A stretch of DNA of 64,000 nt from an uncultured Prevotella sp. (GTDB taxonomy: Bacteria; Bacteroidota; Bacteroidia; Bacteroidales; Bacteroidaceae): the NCBI GenBank assembly GCA_900315635.1, contig OMZV01000002.1, forward strand, positions 124,001 to 188,000. Reading direction: 5' to 3'. The notes under the pieces are model-generated. The model ran no database searches and was not told the origin of the DNA. It saw only the letters and a list, made by a program, of their open reading frames with translations. Shown in pieces: positions 62,169 through 64,000 of the stretch; the stretch's first letter is position 1; every line of letters begins with the position of its first letter. The position numbers were made by a program, and so were the translations under genes.

Positions 62169-63237
62169 ATAGCTTGACGGTTTTGTTGAGAAGGTAATTG
62201 TCGAGGATGACCATAGCTGCCATTGCTTCGACGATTGGGACTGCACGGGGAAGGACACAAGGGTCGTGGCGACCACGGGCTTTGAGAGTCGTTGGATTGC
62301 CCTCTAAGTCAATTGTGGGCTGCTCACGGAGAAGAGTGGCTACGGGCTTGAAAGCAACACGGAAGTAGATGTCGTTGCCATTGCTGATGCCGCCTTGAAT
62401 GCCGCCGCTGTGGTTGGTTTTTGTGAGTTCTTTTTCTGGAATAAAGATGTCATTGACTTCGGAGCCATGACGGGAAGCCATGGCGAAGCCATCACCATAC
62501 TCGAAGCCCTTGACAGCGTTGATGCCGAGCATGGCAGCACCGAGCTGGGCGTGGAGCTTGTCGAATTCGGGTTCGCCAAGACCTATGGGACAACCTTTGA
62601 TGACACAGGCAATAACACCGCCGATGGTGTCGCCTTCAGATTTAACCTGGGCAATGAGATTCTCCATCTCCTTGGCTTTGGCTTGGTCGGGGCAACGTAC
62701 GATGTTGTCATCAATGGTGGAGAGGTCGTACTTGTGGTAATCGCGTTCGATGGCGATGGTGCCTACCTGCTCGGTGTAGGCTTTGATGTCGATGCCGAGT
62801 TGGCGGAGGGCGAGTTTGGCAAAGGCACCGCCAACAACACGGGAGATTGTTATGCGGGCTGAGGAGCGTCCTCCGCCACGATGGTCGCGGATGCCATACT
62901 TGTTGTAGTAGGTGAAGTCGGCATGGGACGGACGGAACAGACAGCGCATGTTCTCATAGTCCTGGCTGTGTTGGTTGGTGTTGCGGACAAGGAAGCCTAT
63001 TGGGGTGCCGGTAGACTTGCCTTCGAAGATGCCGCTGAGAAGCTCGATTTGGTCGGGTTCCTTGCGGTCGGTGGTTATGTGGCTTTGACCTGGGCGTCGG
63101 CGGTTGAGCTCGCTCTGGATGAAGTGGATGTCGATGTCGATGCCTGCTGGCATGCCGTCGATGACACCACCAACGGCTGGACCGTGGCTTTCGCCGAAGG
63201 TTGTGAGGCGGAAAAGATTACCGAATGTATTGCGCAT
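62167..63237 (-). CDS. aroC: Chorismate synthase
   Basis: A 356-residue flavin-dependent enzyme that makes chorismate from EPSP, the last step of the shikimate pathway. It begins [20 protein letters not shown] (signature 1), then RRRPGQ, and contains the [20 protein letters not shown] signature and the C-terminal [17 protein letters not shown]. Full length. The small membrane-associated protein gene ends six bases upstream. Confidence 0.96.
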   Translation of the reverse strand: MRNTFGNLFRLTTFGESHGPAVGGVIDGMPAGIDIDIHFIQSELNRRRPGQSHITTDRKEPDQIELLSGIFEGKSTGTPIGFLVRNTNQHSQDYENMRCLFRPSHADFTYYNKYGIRDHRGGGRSSARITISRVVGGAFAKLALRQLGIDIKAYTEQVGTIAIERDYHKYDLSTIDDNIVRCPDQAKAKEMENLIAQVKSEGDTIGGVIACVIKGCPIGLGEPEFDKLHAQLGAAMLGINAVKGFEYGDGFAMASRHGSEVNDIFIPEKELTKTNHSGGIQGGISNGNDIYFRVAFKPVATLLREQPTIDLEGNPTTLKARGRHDPCVLPRAVPIVEAMAAMVILDNYLLNKTVKL

Positions 63238-63242
63238 ATCAA

Positions 63243-63680
63243 TTAAATTTTACGGAGGCAAACCTCGCCGTAATAGGAGCCGTCGGGGGACTTGGTGACG
63301 AAGCCGTAGCAGTTGGTGTGGCGGCGGGAGAGAAGGGTGGCATAATAGTCACGCTGGTCGGTGATGCGGCCACGGAGACGGTCGTCGGAGTCGTAGATGA
63401 AGAGGGTGCCGTCATGCTGGGCATCGGGCTTCACATAGCCGACGAAAGCACCAAGATCCTTGTCAGGTACCTCATAAGCCTTGGAGAGGTTGTAGTGGAG
63501 ATAGCCTGCACGGGTTGTCAGCTCGCCGTCGGAATAAAGGGACTGGGCTTGCTGAAGAGTCAGAGCCTCGTCGGGGATGTGGGGCGAGGATGGGGTGTAG
63601 TCCTTGCCGTAAGTGTGGCGGATGACCGCCACGATGAGGAGGGCGGCGAGGATGATGAGGATAGTTACTACTGGTACCAT
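63243..63680 (-). CDS. Hypothetical protein with N-terminal membrane helix
   Basis: A 145-residue protein. Residues 3-22 ([20 protein letters not shown]) form a membrane anchor, and the rest is a soluble domain with [20 protein letters not shown] and [20 protein letters not shown]. No family is recognised. It is on the same strand as aroC and the GH94-like gene and probably shares a transcript with aroC. Confidence 0.6.
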   Translation of the reverse strand: MVPVVTILIILAALLIVAVIRHTYGKDYTPSSPHIPDEALTLQQAQSLYSDGELTTRAGYLHYNLSKAYEVPDKDLGAFVGYVKPDAQHDGTLFIYDSDDRLRGRITDQRDYYATLLSRRHTNCYGFVTKSPDGSYYGEVCLRKI

Positions 63681-63724
63681 TGTTGATAGGTAATTATGGG
63701 CTCAATGGGCTGGGCTGAAGACTA

Positions 63725-64000
63725 CTACATGACGACCTCGACGATGTGGGTGCCAGGGGTGGCAGGGACGAGGTTGCCGTTGAGTGGGGAGCCATCGAGG
63801 GTGATGGACTTGATGCCCTTCTCTTTGCCGTCAGGGTTGAGGATGTGGATGGTGTAGTCGGCACCACGGAACTTGCGGGTGACGGTGTACTCACGGGCGG
63901 ATGAAGGCAGACACGGGTCGATGCGGAGACCACGGTAGTCAGGCTTGATACCAAGGATGAACTCAGAGACGGTGTACCACATCCATGCAGCGGTGCCTGT
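63725..64000 (-). CDS. C-terminus of a GH94-like glycoside phosphorylase (right edge)
   Basis: The last 91 codons of a larger gene running off the window. TGTAAWMWYTVSEFILGIKP, then GLRIDPCLP and RKFRGADYTIHILNP are the end of the (alpha/alpha)6 catalytic domain and C-terminal beta sandwich of GH94 enzymes such as cellobiose or N,N'-diacetylchitobiose phosphorylase. The substrate depends on the missing part. Confidence 0.82.
   Translation of the reverse strand, partial: TGTAAWMWYTVSEFILGIKPDYRGLRIDPCLPSSAREYTVTRKFRGADYTIHILNPDGKEKGIKSITLDGSPLNGNLVPATPGTHIVEVVM

Overview
The window reads as a chromosome segment of a Bacteroidales bacterium, most likely Prevotella or a close relative. Three things support this: many promoters of the Bacteroidetes form TTTG-N19-21-TAnnTTTG, a secreted protein with a C-terminal type IX-type sorting segment, and families and gene orders typical of Bacteroidales (DUF4838, DUF4837, DUF4922, rlmN-DUF4837-pdxA-flippase, a sigma54-type regulator-lptE-TPR-secG run, and a large type II-C Cas9 with 47-bp repeats). 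This is inferred from memory of these families, not from a database search.

Layout. (1) 1-15.7 kb is an exopolysaccharide locus with two initiating sugar-phosphate transferases, a Wzx flippase, a Wzz-like co-polymerase, an EpsG/Wzy-like polymerase, five glycosyltransferases (one fused to an acetyltransferase), an O-acyltransferase, a Wza-like SLBB export protein and a secreted DUF4838 protein. (2) 15.8-19.0 kb holds a membrane-bound TPR/AraC regulator divergent from a secreted sorting-domain protein. (3) 19.3-32.9 kb is a type II-C CRISPR-Cas system: an array of 67 repeats and 66 spacers, cas2-cas1-cas9 on the opposite strand, and a tracrRNA divergent from cas9. One further perfect repeat lies 2.36 kb upstream. 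The interval between it and the main array is exactly filled by a fragment of a Mu-like phage (end of a portal gene, a MuF head protein with a toxin-like C-terminus, a possible structured RNA and a gpG-like gene). (4) 33-44 kb carries housekeeping genes (glmS, tRNA-His, secG, lptE, regulator, flippase-like protein, pdxA, rlmN) and a wrecked vapBC pair. (5) 44.6-52.3 kb holds a glycosyltransferase/DUF4922/SpoIID fusion, an AmpG-like permease and the agmatine-to-putrescine pair aguA/aguB. (6) 52.4-64 kb holds a 34-codon gene with its own promoter and terminator, nif3, a zinc-ribbon protein, hxlR- and XRE-type regulators, a TerB/DnaJ protein, holA, pyrK-pyrD, aroC and the end of a GH94-like phosphorylase gene.

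Main points. Every CRISPR repeat contains a complete Bacteroidetes promoter. At least thirteen spacers fall into five families that match variants of the same viral coding sequence and differ mostly at synonymous positions. The phage fragment occupies the place of one giant spacer next to the probable leader. Outside the CRISPR locus, a repeat element with AT-rich and GC-rich halves sits in frame, in the same orientation, inside three unrelated genes. The DUF4838 gene is followed, after one in-frame TGA, by a membrane-anchor coding segment that overlaps the next gene by four bases.
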